Position numbers and translations under genes: made by a program. The notes below the pieces were generated by a model, which saw only the letters and a program-made list of their open reading frames with translations, did no database searches and was not told the DNA's origin. From Acidimicrobiia bacterium (GTDB lineage Bacteria; Acidobacteriota; Vicinamibacteria; Vicinamibacterales; UBA2999): DNA of 46,757 bases. The stretch spans positions 1 to 46,757 of the forward strand of contig VFZG01000026.1 of assembly GCA_016871275.1 (NCBI GenBank), written 5' to 3'. This document shows, in pieces, positions 23,085 through 31,392 of the stretch (its first letter is position 1; every line of letters starts with the position of its first letter).

Positions 23085-23777
23085 GTGACCGAGATCGTTC
23101 CCGCTCGTCCCGCATCAACCGTCGTCGTGCTCCGCGACCCTTCGACGCCGCTCAGGGCGCGGGGCAGTGCCTTCGAAATTCTGATGGTCCGCCGCAACGA
23201 CCAGGTGGCATTCATGGCGGGCTCGTATGTGTTTCCCGGCGGCCGCGTTGACCAGGGCGATCGGCTCGTACACGACGAGACGGTGGCGTTCCGCGCCGCG
23301 GCGGTGCGCGAGCTGCAGGAGGAAGCCAACGTCCGCATCGGCGTCGACGACCTTCACCCGTTGGCGCACTGGGTGACGCCGGAAATCGAGATCAGGCGTT
23401 ACGACACCTTCTTCTTCCTGGCCCGCATGCCACGGGACCAGGTCGCCAGGCACGACGAGGGTGAGACCACGGCACTGGAGTGGTTGACGCCCGCCGAAGC
23501 CATCGCGCGCTTTCGGCGGAAGGAGTTGTTGCTGCCGCCGCCGACCTACACCACCATTTGCCAGATCGCGCCACTGCGCTCGATCGACGAAGTGCTGGAC
23601 TGGGTGAAGCGGCGTCCAATCGTCCGAGTCATGCCGGGCTTCTTCAAGAACGGCGAGGAAGTCACGCTGACGCTGCCAGGCGACCCGCTCTATCCGACGA
23701 TTCCTGGGTGGGATGTCCCGGAAGAAACGCGGTTCGTGCTCGAGGACGGTAACCGGTGGGCTCCAAGGAAACCCTGA
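23085..23777 (+). CDS. NUDIX hydrolase
   Basis: A 230-residue protein with the NUDIX box: PGGRVDQGD, then after an insertion AAVRELQEEANV, giving the REx2EE metal-binding helix. The spacing between the GG and the helix is longer than the standard 23-residue box, as in the coenzyme-A/NUDT19-like subgroup. The substrate is a nucleoside-diphosphate-linked compound, possibly acyl-CoA given the neighbouring crotonase gene (inference). The start is GTG at 23085. Its end overlaps the next gene by 22 bp. Confidence 0.88.
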   Translation: MTEIVPARPASTVVVLRDPSTPLRARGSAFEILMVRRNDQVAFMAGSYVFPGGRVDQGDRLVHDETVAFRAAAVRELQEEANVRIGVDDLHPLAHWVTPEIEIRRYDTFFFLARMPRDQVARHDEGETTALEWLTPAEAIARFRRKELLLPPPTYTTICQIAPLRSIDEVLDWVKRRPIVRVMPGFFKNGEEVTLTLPGDPLYPTIPGWDVPEETRFVLEDGNRWAPRKP

Positions 23778-24235
23778 TCGAAGGCATCGATCAGGTGATC
23801 GAATGCTTCAACCGGCGCACACTCGATCTGCCGGACGGATTCTTCGACAGGAAAGCGCAGTTCATCATCAACGGCGCGACGTTCGAAAGCCTGTTGAGCA
23901 CGGCGCCGAACGATCCGCTGATCCTGATGCTGTCGCGCGGGCCGGCCGGCTATCGGTTCACGGTGAAGGCGCTGCAGCATGCCATGCCGGACGCCAAAGT
24001 CGAGCGAGGCGAGGTCGCCAGCGATGGCGACCCGTTCAAGGTGACGTCACGGCTGCGGCTCTCTGGAACCCTGCGAGATAGCGGCGAGGCCGTCCACGCG
24101 CTGGTGTCGGTTGCCCTGAGGCTGAGTGCCGCCGGAGCCGTCGAAGTGGCGGATGCGGCGGTCCTTCCGCAGGATCTCGAAAGAATCCGGCGAGCCCGCC
24201 TCAGCAGCGGTCAGTCGGGATTGATGAAACGATAG
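23756..24235 (+). CDS. Hypothetical protein downstream of NUDIX gene
   Basis: A 159-residue soluble protein without signal peptide or cysteine motif. I do not recognise a family. It has an N-terminal helical part (ETLIEGIDQVIECF), a mixed alpha/beta middle and a C-terminal beta-rich part. Coding bias resembles the neighbours, and the start (GTG 23756) overlaps the NUDIX gene by 22 bp, which argues for a real co-translated gene. It converges with the selenoprotein gene. Confidence 0.65.
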   Translation: MGSKETLIEGIDQVIECFNRRTLDLPDGFFDRKAQFIINGATFESLLSTAPNDPLILMLSRGPAGYRFTVKALQHAMPDAKVERGEVASDGDPFKVTSRLRLSGTLRDSGEAVHALVSVALRLSAAGAVEVADAAVLPQDLERIRRARLSSGQSGLMKR

Positions 24236-24240
24236 ATTAC

Positions 24241-24267
24241 CCGGACAATCCGGTATGCCTCGGGCAT
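24241..24267. terminator. Two short hairpins between convergent genes
   Basis: CCGGA (24241-24245) pairs with TCCGG (24249-24253), and ATGCC (24255-24259) pairs with GGCAT (24263-24267), each with a 3-nt loop. They sit in the 63-bp gap between two convergent genes. No T-tract follows. Confidence 0.3.
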
Positions 24268-24298
24268 GTCAGGCCGCGAGCACTCGACCGTGTCCGTA

Positions 24299-24958
24299 CT
24301 ACGAGCTGGCTTCTTCGGGCAGGCCCAGGGCCTGCCGGACGAACATTTTCTCGGGCAGGCCGCCGAGAATCTCGATGGTCTCGTTGACGATGGTCTTGGG
24401 CACGCCGGTGACGCGGTACTTGCGGCTCAGATCCATGAACTCGGTCGCTTCGATCGCATCGGCCGTGATGTGCTCGTTTGCTGCTGCCATCTTGTGTGCG
24501 AGGACGACCGCCCTCGGACAGTGCGGTCAAGTCGGCGTCGAGAACACTTGAATGTGGGTCGGCGTGTCCACCGCCTGGATCCAGGTCATGGTTTCGGGAT
24601 CGAGATCGATCGTGCCGGTGCCGGCGACGATGATGGCTTCAACCAGGCCGACGAACTCGTAGCCGGTGGGCGCGCCGTACATCCGCATGCGCGTGTCGAC
24701 GCCGTCGCTCAGGACGACGATGGCCGGCGCCATGGTGACGTTGTACTTGGCCTTGTCGTCCGAATCGAGAACGAAGTTCTTGTTGACGACGGTGATTTTC
24801 TCGTTCAGCGACGCGATCTCGAGGAGAATCTTCTTCGCCACGTCGCCGCTGTCGGAGCCGCCAAACGTCTGCGTGAAGAGCACGAGCTGGACGGGATGAA
24901 CAAGCCCGGACAAGTGCTGCTTCAGCGTGGCTTCGTCTTGCGGCGACAGCAGTCCCAT
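24299..24958 (-). CDS. Predicted selenoprotein: two-thioredoxin-fold disulfide oxidoreductase with UPHC active site
   Basis: Read through one in-frame TGA (24529-24527), this is a 219-residue protein of the glutaredoxin-like / protein disulfide oxidoreductase type with two thioredoxin folds, similar in layout to the AhpF N-terminal module. The first fold (about 1-115) has lost its redox pair (FTQTFGGSDSGD). The second starts IQVFSTPT, where Cys-Pro-His-Cys is expected, and reads TGA-Pro-His-Cys: residue 144 is the TGA and C147 the resolving cysteine. The frame stays open for 75 more codons and contains the cis-proline loop TGVPKT and a normal fold end. A SECIS-like hairpin follows the TGA. 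Without recoding the gene would appear as two fragments (24527-24958 and 24299-24490). Alternatives are a nonsense mutation or sequencing error, but the position makes selenocysteine much likelier. Confidence 0.82.
24495..24520 (-). promoter_or_regulatory. SECIS-like hairpin downstream of the in-frame TGA
   Basis: On the coding (minus) strand, CGAGGGC (24516-24510) pairs with GUCCUCG (24505-24499), 7 bp including one G-U, closing a GGUC tetraloop (24509-24506). Below a C-C mismatch, three more pairs (UGU 24520-24518 with ACA 24497-24495) extend the stem. The apical loop starts 17 nt after the TGA, inside the 16-37 nt window usual for bacterial SECIS, and has G in its first two positions as required. 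The loop matches the GGUC loop of E. coli fdhF. The bulged U of the E. coli element is not evident. Confidence 0.65.
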
Positions 24959-24965
24959 CCGGTCA

Positions 24966-24997
24966 GGCTATCAGGCCATCGGGCGATCCGGCCATCA
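24966..24997 (-). repeat. Octamer tandem array upstream of the selenoprotein gene
   Basis: Four 8-bp units of plus-strand form GGCNATCN fill 24966-24997. They reach from 7 bp before the selenoprotein ATG into the stop codon of the upstream gene, so the array occupies the ribosome-binding region. Confidence 0.75.
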
Positions 24998-25486
24998 GAA
25001 TTTGAAGAGATCGTCGAACGCCTTCTTCGCCCCGCTGGGTTCCTTGGGGCTGGCGCCCTTGTCAGCCACGGCTGCGGTGGTTTCGCGCTCCCATGACGTG
25101 CGAATGCTGAAGTGCTGGCAACTGTTGGCGATGTCCTTGGGGGACACTCGAGCGGGCAGCTTGATGGCGCACTCGAAGCTGGCGCCGGGGTCGAAGTTCA
25201 CGCACTGGATGCACGACCGCATGTCGACCTGGCACTTGGCGCACTTGCTGAGCGACATGACCTGCGGATCGGCGATGGTGCCGCAGCGGGCGCAACGGGC
25301 GACCTGACGCGAGTTCATCATGCGCGGGTTGCGCGCGCCTTCGGATGAAATGCGCCGGGCGCCGGCCGGCGCGCCGGGCTCACGCTGGGGCCGGGTGCCG
25401 CCGCCCTCCGGCCGGGGACCGTTCGGACGGCGATCGCGGTCGTCGTCCTGGTAGCCGCGCTGGCGATACTTGCGATCGTCGCTCAT
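24995..25486 (-). CDS. Cysteine-rich zinc-ribbon protein of unknown function
   Basis: A 163-residue protein. The first 60 residues are rich in Arg, Asp, Gly and Pro and probably disordered. Then come two CxxC pairs (CARCG about 65, CAKCQ about 81) forming a probable zinc ribbon, followed by CIQCVNFDPGASFEC and NSCQHF, four more cysteines that could bind a second metal or Fe-S centre. I do not recognise a named family. The ATG at 25486 overlaps the amidohydrolase stop (ATGA). An upstream in-frame extension to 25708 reads antisense of the amidohydrolase and is rejected. It lies between the amidohydrolase and the predicted selenoprotein. Confidence 0.75.
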   Translation of the reverse strand: MSDDRKYRQRGYQDDDRDRRPNGPRPEGGGTRPQREPGAPAGARRISSEGARNPRMMNSRQVARCARCGTIADPQVMSLSKCAKCQVDMRSCIQCVNFDPGASFECAIKLPARVSPKDIANSCQHFSIRTSWERETTAAVADKGASPKEPSGAKKAFDDLFKF

Positions 25487-27204
25487 GCTTCGTAGACGGT
25501 CTTGCCACCGACGACGGTCCTCAGGATCGCGATGTTCTTGATCTCGTCGGGATTCACGTCGTGCGGATCGCGGGCCAGCATGGTGAAGTCCGCAAGCTTG
25601 CCCGCGGTGATCGAACCTTTGGTGTTTTCTTCGTGCGAGGCGTACGCGCCGTTGATGGTCGCGACCATCAGCGCCTCGTCTACTGTGATCCGTTGTCTTG
25701 GCCCCCACACATTACCACTGAAATCCTTGCGGGTGACCATGCTTTGAATGGCCATCAGGGGCTCGAAGGGGCCTGGTCCGTAATCGGAGGCGCCGGGGAC
25801 GGGAATGCCGGCGTCGATGAACGAGCGGTGCGCGAACATCCAGTTCATCTTTTCCTGGCCGTAGAACCCCCATTTCTCGCCGTGATAGTGCGCGTAGGTC
25901 CAGAACGGCGTGGGGATGGCACCGAGCGCCTTGATCCGGGCCAGCAACTCCGGGTTCACCAGTGAACAGTGCTCGATGCGGTTGCGGGGATCGGGCCGCG
26001 GCCACTGCCGCTGCACGCGCTCGTAGGCCTTGAGCACCATGTCGATGGTGGTGTCGCCGTTGGCGTGAATCGCCAGCCGCATGTTGGCGCGCCACGCGTC
26101 CTCGACCGCGTCGTGGATCTCCTGCTGCGTCATGGTGAGAATGCCGTAGTCGCTGGTGCCGACAAACGGCGTGCTCATACGCATGGTGCGCTCCGACGCC
26201 GAGCCGTCGGCGGCGTATTTCACGCCGATGCACCGCAGGCTGTCGTCGCCGAACCCATAGGCGATGCCGGCGCTCTTGAAGGCGTTGAACGTCTCGCCGT
26301 TGGCGACGAGGAAGGCCGCGCGATGGCGCAGCTGGCCGGCGTCCCGCGCATCCTGGTAAGCCTGAATGCGGGCACGGCCGGCGCTGGCATCGTGCACCGA
26401 GGTCAGGCCCGCGGCGGTGAGCAACTTCGAGATGTGGACCATCCCGGCTCTGCCGCGCTCGCGCTGCTGCTCGGGCGAAAAGCGCTCACGCGTGCCGACC
26501 TTGCCAAAAACGCCGCGTGCCAGTTCGGCGACGCGTCCGGTCAACTCGCCGCTGTCGTCCCTGAAAAAGCGTCCGTGATCCGGATCCGGCGTGTTCTTCG
26601 TAATGCCGGCGAGCTCGAACGCCTTGGTGTTGTACCAGCTGGTATGGCCGCCGCGGTGGTTGACGGCGATCGGGTGATCGCGCGAGACCTCGTCCAGCTC
26701 CTTGCGCGTGAGCGGCACGTCCAGCTTGGTGTCGTCGAACATGATGGCTTCAACCCACTGGCCGGGCGGCGTCGCGTCGGCCCTGGCCTTGAGGTTGGCC
26801 TGCAGCTCGCGCACGCGCGGGACATTGGCGTTGACGCTGAACAGCTCGCCGACGCCGCTGACGTGGCAATGGCAGTCGATGAACCCGGGCGTGATGGTGG
26901 CGCCGCCGGCGTCGATCTGCTGCGTCCTGGCAGCCGCCAGGTTGCGGACGTCGGCGGTCGAGCCGACCGCGACAAACCGGCCGTCCTTGATCGCGAACGC
27001 CTCGGCGCGCGGCAGCGACGGATCACTGGTCAGGACGCGAGCGTTGGTGACAATCAGGTCAGGCGCGGCCCCGGCAGCGACTGCAGCCTGCGCGGCCGGC
27101 GGTGGGGGCGTCGCGAAGGCATCGAGGCCGGACGACCGCAGGCCCGTGGCGCCGGCAAGCGCCGCGCCAAGGCCCAGAAACTGCTTGCGGGAGAGGTTCG
27201 GCAT
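25483..27204 (-). CDS. Exported YtcJ-type amidohydrolase
   Basis: A metal-dependent amidohydrolase of the YtcJ/amidohydrolase_3 group, 573 residues from ATG 27204. The N-terminus PNLSRKQFLGLGAALAGATGL resembles a Tat signal with one Arg replaced by Lys, so periplasmic export is probable. Metal-site motifs are IDCHCH, AIHANGD, RIEHCSLV and the C-terminal SDYGPGPFEP. The last segment (GSITAGKLADFTML...VVGGKTVYEA) is the usual composite beta-sandwich end. An upstream TTG at 27231 lies inside a repeat array and is rejected as start. The substrate is unknown. It heads the unit amidohydrolase - zinc ribbon - selenoprotein. Confidence 0.88.
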   Translation of the reverse strand: MPNLSRKQFLGLGAALAGATGLRSSGLDAFATPPPPAAQAAVAAGAAPDLIVTNARVLTSDPSLPRAEAFAIKDGRFVAVGSTADVRNLAAARTQQIDAGGATITPGFIDCHCHVSGVGELFSVNANVPRVRELQANLKARADATPPGQWVEAIMFDDTKLDVPLTRKELDEVSRDHPIAVNHRGGHTSWYNTKAFELAGITKNTPDPDHGRFFRDDSGELTGRVAELARGVFGKVGTRERFSPEQQRERGRAGMVHISKLLTAAGLTSVHDASAGRARIQAYQDARDAGQLRHRAAFLVANGETFNAFKSAGIAYGFGDDSLRCIGVKYAADGSASERTMRMSTPFVGTSDYGILTMTQQEIHDAVEDAWRANMRLAIHANGDTTIDMVLKAYERVQRQWPRPDPRNRIEHCSLVNPELLARIKALGAIPTPFWTYAHYHGEKWGFYGQEKMNWMFAHRSFIDAGIPVPGASDYGPGPFEPLMAIQSMVTRKDFSGNVWGPRQRITVDEALMVATINGAYASHEENTKGSITAGKLADFTMLARDPHDVNPDEIKNIAILRTVVGGKTVYEA

Positions 27205-27222
27205 GGGCGAATGATAGTCCTC

Positions 27223-27254
27223 GGTTGCCAAGGTGCCAAGGTGCCAGGGCGCCA
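27223..27254 (-). repeat. Octamer tandem array upstream of the amidohydrolase gene
   Basis: Four 8-bp units of plus-strand form RGKYGCCA fill 27223-27254 in the divergent gap between the amidohydrolase and actCD. The two middle units are identical (AGGTGCCA). Confidence 0.75.
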
Positions 27255-27259
27255 GCGGC

Positions 27260-27289
27260 TTGACTCACTGCGACGCGTGATGGTAAAAA
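27260..27289 (+). promoter_or_regulatory. Candidate sigma-70-type promoter for the ACIII/oxidase operon
   Basis: TTGACT (27260-27265, five of six matches to TTGACA) is followed after 18 bp by TAAAAA (27284-27289, four of six matches to TATAAT). It lies 35 bp before the actCD start and right after the octamer array. Confidence 0.4.
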
Positions 27290-27323
27290 CGGCCACCGTT
27301 CAAACTCAAAGCGAGGATACGGA

Positions 27324-29354
27324 TTGGCCCAGCCGGATGCAGATCTGCTTCACAACCCTGTCGCGGGCCACCCACCGCTGATCCTGAGATCACCGGATTT
27401 CCACTCCATCACCGAGGCCGTTGCGGAGCCGGTCGAGCGGACGACGCCGATCGGCTGGTGGCTCTTCTTCATTCCGTCGCTCGGACTCCTCAGCCTCCTC
27501 GGCATTGCCGTCGCGTGGCTGTTTTGGGAGGGAATCGGCATCTGGGGCCTCAACCAGCCGGTCGGCTGGGCATGGGACATCACGAATTTCGTGTTCTGGG
27601 TCGGCATCGGCCACGCCGGAACGCTCATCTCGGCCATCTTGTTTCTCTTCCGCCAGACATGGCGCACCTCAATCAACCGCTCGGCCGAGGCGATGACCAT
27701 CTTCGCGGTGATGTGCGCCCTGACGTTCCCGGGGATTCATGTGGGACGCGTCTGGGTCGCCTACTGGATGTTCCCGCTACCGAACCAGATGGACATGTGG
27801 CCCAATTTCAGGAGCCCGCTTCTCTGGGACGTCTTCGCCGTCAGCATCTACGGCACCGTCTCGGTCCTGTTCTGGTACGTCGGCCTGATCCCCGACCTGG
27901 CGACGATGCGCGATCGGGCGAAGACCAGCACCCGGCAGTTCGTCTACGGGATTTTCGCGCTCGGATGGCGTGGCTCGCAGCGGCAATGGCATCACTACGA
28001 ATCCGCATACCTGATCCTTGCAGCCCTCGCGACACCCCTCGTGCTGTCGGTCCATTCGATTGTGTCGATGGATTTCGCCGTCTCGCTTCTCCCTGGATGG
28101 CATACGACGGTCTTCCCGCCCTATTTCGTCGCCGGCGCCATCTTCTCCGGGTTCGCCATGGTGCTCACGCTCATGGTGATCTGCCGCTGGGCATTCAAAC
28201 TCGAGCACATCGTCACCCTCCGGCACTTCGACTACATGGCGAAGATCATGCTGGTGACGGGGACGATCGTGGGCTACGCCTATGCCACGGAGTTCTTCAT
28301 CGCCTGGTATAGCGGGAACCCCTACGAGGTGTTCACGTTCCTGAACCGCGCGGGCGGACCGTACGCCTGGGCCTACTGGATCATGATCAGCTGCAACGTG
28401 ATCAGTCCGCAGGTCTTCTGGTTCAAGAAGGCGCGCACCAGCATCCCGATCCTCTTCGCGGTGTCGATCGTCATCAACATCGGGATGTGGTTCGAGCGGT
28501 TCGTGATCATCGTGACCTCGCTGCACCGTGACTTCCTGCCCTCCTCCTGGGGCTACTTCAGTCCCACGGTCTGGGACATCGCGTGCCTGCTTGGAAGCTT
28601 CGGGCTGTTCTTCACGATGTTCTGCCTGTTCGTGCGCTTTCTTCCGATGGTGGCCACCGCGGAAGTCAAGACGGTCCTGCCGCAGGCCAATCCGCATGGG
28701 CAGCACGGACACGCAGTCGCCGAGCGCGAGATCGCACTCCATCACGAGGTCGTCCCGGTCGCGATGGTCGAGCCAGCCCCTTCCCGGTGGCGCTTCGAGA
28801 TGCCGCTGGTCCCACGGCTGCCGAAGGGGCCGTATTTCGGAGTCCTGGCCGAGTTCACGACGCCGGCGGAGCTCTATCGCGCGTGCGAGCGCGTCCGAGA
28901 CGCCGGCTTCTCGCGATGGGACGCCCACACGCCGTTCCCCGTCCACGGCCTGAGCAAGGCGATGGGGCTCCGACGGTCGACGCTCCCCTGGATTGTGCTC
29001 GTGCTGGCGCTGACGGGGGCCGCGGCTGGGTTCCTCCTGCAGTGGTGGGTCCACACCACCGCCTATCCGCTGGTGATCAGCGGCAAGCCGTTTTTCACCT
29101 GGCCCGCCTTCATTCCGATCACCTTCGAGGTCGCGGTGCTCTTCGGCGCGCTCGGCGCCGTCTTCGGCATGTTGGGCCTGAACCGGCTGCCGATGCACCA
29201 CCATCCGCTCTTCAAGTCCAAGGTCTTCGAGCGGGCGAGCGACGACACCTTCTTCATCTCGATTGAATCGTGGGATCCACGGTTCGATCCGTCGGGCACG
29301 GCGACGTTGATGAAGTCATTGGGCGCGCGAAGCGTCGAGCTGCTGGAGTCGTGA
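27324..29354 (+). CDS. Alternative Complex III subunits ActC-ActD fused in one protein
   Basis: A 676-residue fusion. Residues 1 to about 445 are the NrfD/PsrC-like quinol-oxidising membrane subunit ActC, with about ten helices and family segments [31 protein letters not shown] and ISPQVFWF. A His-rich linker (about 450-500) joins ActD (DUF3341, about 500-676), which has the [15 protein letters not shown] motif and two transmembrane helices. ACIII oxidises menaquinol or ubiquinol and reduces cytochrome c or directly a heme-copper oxidase. The start is TTG at 27324 with GAGG at 27313-27316. actF overlaps the stop by one base. actA and actB are not upstream; the neighbour is a divergent amidohydrolase. 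Confidence 0.93.
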   Translation: MAQPDADLLHNPVAGHPPLILRSPDFHSITEAVAEPVERTTPIGWWLFFIPSLGLLSLLGIAVAWLFWEGIGIWGLNQPVGWAWDITNFVFWVGIGHAGTLISAILFLFRQTWRTSINRSAEAMTIFAVMCALTFPGIHVGRVWVAYWMFPLPNQMDMWPNFRSPLLWDVFAVSIYGTVSVLFWYVGLIPDLATMRDRAKTSTRQFVYGIFALGWRGSQRQWHHYESAYLILAALATPLVLSVHSIVSMDFAVSLLPGWHTTVFPPYFVAGAIFSGFAMVLTLMVICRWAFKLEHIVTLRHFDYMAKIMLVTGTIVGYAYATEFFIAWYSGNPYEVFTFLNRAGGPYAWAYWIMISCNVISPQVFWFKKARTSIPILFAVSIVINIGMWFERFVIIVTSLHRDFLPSSWGYFSPTVWDIACLLGSFGLFFTMFCLFVRFLPMVATAEVKTVLPQANPHGQHGHAVAEREIALHHEVVPVAMVEPAPSRWRFEMPLVPRLPKGPYFGVLAEFTTPAELYRACERVRDAGFSRWDAHTPFPVHGLSKAMGLRRSTLPWIVLVLALTGAAAGFLLQWWVHTTAYPLVISGKPFFTWPAFIPITFEVAVLFGALGAVFGMLGLNRLPMHHHPLFKSKVFERASDDTFFISIESWDPRFDPSGTATLMKSLGARSVELLES

Positions 29355-30559
29355 TGGCCGATCACGTTGAGCTGCGTCCCGAGCAAGCCACGATCCCGCC
29401 GGGGCACTCGTGGAACCGCCTGCCCCTCATTGCCGGTGCCCTGGCGCTGCTGGGGGCGGTGGCGTGCGCGATTCTGGCCCCGGGGAATCCGAAGCAATTC
29501 TTCTTTTCGTGGCTGGTGTCGTTCCTCTTCTTCACGAGCCTGGCCCTCGGCGCGCTGTTCTTCGTGCTGATCCAGTACGCGGCCCAGGGAGGCTGGGGGA
29601 TTGTCCTGCGCCGGATCGGGGAGACGATCTTCTCCACGATTCCTGTGATGGCGGCCTTGTTCGTCCCCCTGCTCTTTGGCCTGCACGATCTGTACGAATG
29701 GTCTCATGCCGACGCGGCGGAACACGACGCGCTGTTGGCCTGGAAGGCGCCGTATCTGAACGTGCCGTTCTTCCTGATTCGGGCGGCGCTGTTCTTCGGC
29801 ATCTGGTCCTTCATCGCCGTCGTGTATTACCGCGGCTCACGCTCCCAGGACGCGACGGGCGATCACGCGGTGTCGGCGCGCCTGCGCAAGTTCGCCGGAC
29901 CCGCGATCATCGTCCTGGCGCTGACCCAGACGTTTGCCTCGATCGACTGGATCATGTCGCTCACGCCCCACTGGTACTCGACCATGTTCGGCGTGTATTT
30001 CTTTGCCGGCTCCTGGGTGGGGTTCATCGCGCTGCTGTCTGTCGTCGTGCCGGCGATGCGCGGCAGCGGGCTGCTGGACACGGTGATCAGTGCCGAGCAC
30101 CTGCAGGACATCGGCAAGTTCCTGTTCGCATTCACCGCGTTCTGGGCCTACATCGCGTTCTCCCAGTATTTCCTGATGTGGTACGGGAACCTGCCGGAAG
30201 AAACGATCTGGTACAAAGCACGGATGGAGGGGTCCTGGTTGACGGTCTCGCTCCTGTTGCTGTTTGGACATTTCATGGCGCCGTTCTTTTACCTGATGGG
30301 CCGGAGCGTCAAGCGGAACGGCGCGACACTGGCCGTTGGCGGCGCCTGGATCCTCCTCATGCACTTCGTCGATCTGTACTGGCAAGTGATGCCGGGCCTG
30401 CATCCCGAGGGATTCGGCCCGTCGCTGCTCGATGGCGCGGCGTTCATGGCGGTCGGCGGGTCGTTCGTGGCGGCCGCGAGCTGGCTGATGCGGCGCCAGG
30501 CGCTGGTGCCGCTCGGTGACCCGAGACTCGGCGAATCGCTGGCCTTCGAGAACGTCTGA
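29354..30559 (+). CDS. actF: Alternative Complex III subunit ActF
   Basis: A 401-residue polytopic protein of the ActF family, the second NrfD-like, quinone-interacting membrane subunit of ACIII. About ten helices are visible. Family-typical segments include LLAWKAPYLNVPFFLIRAALFF, TFASIDWIMSLTPHWYSTMFG and FWAYIAFSQYFLMWYGNLPEE. ATG 29354 is chosen because it overlaps the actCD stop (TGATG). A longer frame from 29270 would only extend into the actD coding region. actE, usually between actD and actF, is missing here; an ActE-like gene is at the right window edge on the other strand. Confidence 0.93.
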   Translation: MADHVELRPEQATIPPGHSWNRLPLIAGALALLGAVACAILAPGNPKQFFFSWLVSFLFFTSLALGALFFVLIQYAAQGGWGIVLRRIGETIFSTIPVMAALFVPLLFGLHDLYEWSHADAAEHDALLAWKAPYLNVPFFLIRAALFFGIWSFIAVVYYRGSRSQDATGDHAVSARLRKFAGPAIIVLALTQTFASIDWIMSLTPHWYSTMFGVYFFAGSWVGFIALLSVVVPAMRGSGLLDTVISAEHLQDIGKFLFAFTAFWAYIAFSQYFLMWYGNLPEETIWYKARMEGSWLTVSLLLLFGHFMAPFFYLMGRSVKRNGATLAVGGAWILLMHFVDLYWQVMPGLHPEGFGPSLLDGAAFMAVGGSFVAAASWLMRRQALVPLGDPRLGESLAFENV

Positions 30560-30590
30560 GGGGTTGCGCCAGCAGGGGGCTCGGTGTAGA

Positions 30591-30610
30591 GTCGGCCCAT
30601 CCGGGCCGGC
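30591..30610 (+). terminator. Hairpin between actF and the cupredoxin gene
   Basis: GTCGGCCC (30591-30598) pairs with GGGCCGGC (30603-30610), eight pairs including one G-U, around an ATCC loop. No T-tract follows and the operon seems to continue, so it may be a processing or attenuation structure rather than a full stop. Confidence 0.35.
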
Positions 30611-30644
30611 GTGGATGAGGTTGACGATGTCCAAGGAGACGAGC

Positions 30645-31370
30645 ATGCGCGGAATTGGCAACAGGCGGTGGCTTGCAGCTGGACTGTTGGTGCTGACGTG
30701 GCCGGGCATGGCAATGGCCGCGTCGACAATCACCGGCACCATCACCTTCACCGGCAAACCGCCCGCGCTCAAGCCGCTGGCCATGGACGCCGACCCGGCG
30801 TGCGCCAAGAAGCACACCAAGCCGGTCCTGGCTGAAATGCTGGTCCTGGGCAATGGCCAGACGATGGCGAACGTCATCGTCTGGGTCTCGAAGGGCCTGC
30901 CGGCTGGGAAGAAGTTCCCCGTTCCCTCGACGCCCGTGACGCTCGATCAGAAGGGGTGCGTATACATGCCGCACGCGATGGGGATCATGGTCGGTCAGGC
31001 CTACCGCATCCTCAACTCCGACGGCATTCTCCACAACGTCCACACTCTTCCCAAGATCAACCCGTCATTCAACCGGGCGATGCCGGCCACGAGCAAAGAG
31101 GCGAGCACGACGTTCGCCAAGCCGGAGCCGATCTTCCAGATCAAGTGCGACGTCCATCCATGGATGAGTGCGTACATCGGCGTGTTCGAGCATCCCTTCT
31201 TCGCGGCGACGGGCATGGACGGGAAATTCACCATCGCCGGGCTCGATGCCGGCACCTACGAGATCACCGCGTGGCATGAGCGCCTTGGCACGCAGACCGC
31301 GTCGATCACAGTCAGCGGCAGCGATACCAAGGCCCAGGACTTCAAGTTCGCGGTTCCCGGCGCGAAGTAG
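30645..31370 (+). CDS. Exported cupredoxin-like protein
   Basis: A 241-residue protein with a signal peptide cleaved near AMA-A (residue 26). Residues 60-180 form a plastocyanin-like domain. Probable copper ligands are H130 (DGILHNVHT), C168, H171 and M174 (IKCDVHPWM), a type 1 site; the CxxHxxM spacing is also close to a CuA loop. The C-terminal 60 residues (GMDGKFTIAGLDAGTYEITAWHE) are a carboxypeptidase-regulatory-like beta sandwich. It likely carries electrons in the periplasm between ACIII and the adjacent oxidase (inference from position). ATG 30645 has an AAGGAG 6 bp upstream; ATG 30627 is an alternative start. Confidence 0.85.
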   Translation: MRGIGNRRWLAAGLLVLTWPGMAMAASTITGTITFTGKPPALKPLAMDADPACAKKHTKPVLAEMLVLGNGQTMANVIVWVSKGLPAGKKFPVPSTPVTLDQKGCVYMPHAMGIMVGQAYRILNSDGILHNVHTLPKINPSFNRAMPATSKEASTTFAKPEPIFQIKCDVHPWMSAYIGVFEHPFFAATGMDGKFTIAGLDAGTYEITAWHERLGTQTASITVSGSDTKAQDFKFAVPGAK

Positions 31371-31392
31371 AAAAATCTGGAGTAGAAATCCA

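Noticed and set aside
24527-24529. Possibility that the in-frame TGA is a plain nonsense mutation or frameshift scar
   Set aside because: Not excluded, but both sides are in the same frame with no indel, the codon differs from TGC by one base, the codon falls on the redox cysteine, and a SECIS-like hairpin is at the correct distance.
24237-24530. Open frame overlapping the TGA of the selenoprotein gene, apparently encoding a 97-residue protein
   Set aside because: It is an out-of-frame Arg/Pro/Ser-rich shadow; the real protein signal (cis-Pro loop, fold) is in the frame that reads through the TGA.
25487-25708. Upstream extension of the zinc-ribbon protein
   Set aside because: It lies within the amidohydrolase gene in another frame and is Arg/Asp/His-rich shadow sequence; ATG 25486 with ATGA overlap is the natural start.
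27205-27231. TTG start extending the amidohydrolase upstream
   Set aside because: It begins inside an octamer array and would place nine residues before an otherwise well-formed export signal.
31168-31392. Upstream extension of ctaD
   Set aside because: It overlaps the cupredoxin gene in a Ser/Arg/Pro-rich shadow frame; ATG 31393 matches the family start.
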